20,938 bases of DNA from the NCBI GenBank assembly GCA_031401815.1, contig JANNRW010000332.1, positions 1-20,938 on the forward strand, read 5' to 3'. The notes beneath the pieces are model-generated. The model was not told where the DNA came from. It worked only from the letters and a program-made list of their open reading frames with translations, and did not search any database. Origin of the DNA: JANNRW01 sp031401815. Lineage in GTDB: Bacteria; Desulfobacterota; Desulfuromonadia; Geobacterales; DSM-12255. Positions 20,838 to 20,938 of the stretch are shown one piece after another. How positions within the stretch are numbered: position 1 is the first letter of the stretch; every line of letters begins with the position of its first letter. The translations under genes were made by a program, and so were the position numbers.

Positions 20838-20938
20838 TAGTAAGCCAGGAATGCGGACGTTACCCCGGCAGGCTGATAGCCGTTGAAGGGTTGGACGGAT
20901 CGGGCAAATCTACTCAGCTTTATCTGCTCAAACGCTGG
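20834..20938 (+). CDS. tmk: Thymidylate-kinase-like P-loop protein, 5' part only
   Basis: The visible 35 residues contain the P-loop LIAVEGLDGSGKSTQLYLLK (14-33), the N-terminal signature of dTMP kinase, which makes dTDP from dTMP. The first 13 residues (MIVSQECGRYPGR) are longer than usual for Tmk, so a Tmk paralogue or another nucleoside monophosphate kinase is possible. The ATG at 20834 overlaps the preceding stop as ATGA. The gene runs off the right edge of the window. Confidence 0.72.
   Translation, partial: MIVSQECGRYPGRLIAVEGLDGSGKSTQLYLLKRW

Overview
The window is a gene-dense bacterial chromosome segment of about 21 kb. It looks like a Geobacter/Geotalea-type member of the Desulfuromonadia (Geobacteraceae). 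This is an inference from the Flx/Hdr iron-sulfur electron-transfer operon, the NapH/NapG-like ferredoxin protein, an EndoQ-type PHP nuclease, RNase J, moderate GC content, and many short-unit intergenic repeats typical of that group. No rRNA, tRNA, CRISPR array, transposase or prophage gene was seen.

Layout. (1) 15-5623, plus strand: hdrA-flxD-flxC-flxB-flxA. These encode an NAD(P)H-linked, flavin-based electron-bifurcating complex fused functionally to a heterodisulfide-reductase-like module. HdrB and HdrC are not in the window and may lie just left of it. All four gaps of this operon are filled by two-armed arrays of 7-nt repeats that can fold into hairpins and that supply the ribosome-binding sites of some downstream genes. 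(2) 5713-6138, minus strand: ssb. (3) 6356-8634, plus strand: two small membrane-anchored proteins followed by RNase J. (4) 8676-8848: a nested inverted-repeat (MITE-like) element. (5) 8876-15370, plus strand: ftsK, an orphan sensor histidine kinase, a two-ACT-domain protein, peptide deformylase and an EndoQ-like nuclease, in tight succession. (6) 15451-17802, plus strand: a secreted YceI protein, a NapH-NapG fusion protein and a small membrane protein. (7) 17886-19364, plus strand: a two-domain PPK2 (polyphosphate:AMP phosphotransferase), convergent with and overlapping a small DUF1450-like cysteine protein on the minus strand. (8) 19762 to the end, plus strand: sixA, a helix-hairpin-helix protein and the start of a thymidylate-kinase-like gene, chained by two ATGA stop/start overlaps.

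How it fits together. The left third moves electrons between NAD(H), ferredoxin and a disulfide-type acceptor. The middle holds RNA turnover, chromosome segregation, translation and DNA repair housekeeping genes. The right end combines membrane or periplasmic redox functions with polyphosphate and phosphohistidine chemistry. The most unusual structure is the repeat-hairpin architecture inside the flx operon. Next are the internal twin-arginine motif in the NapH-NapG fusion, the bacterial EndoQ gene with a nine-G tract, and the palindromic region between the DUF1450-like gene and sixA.
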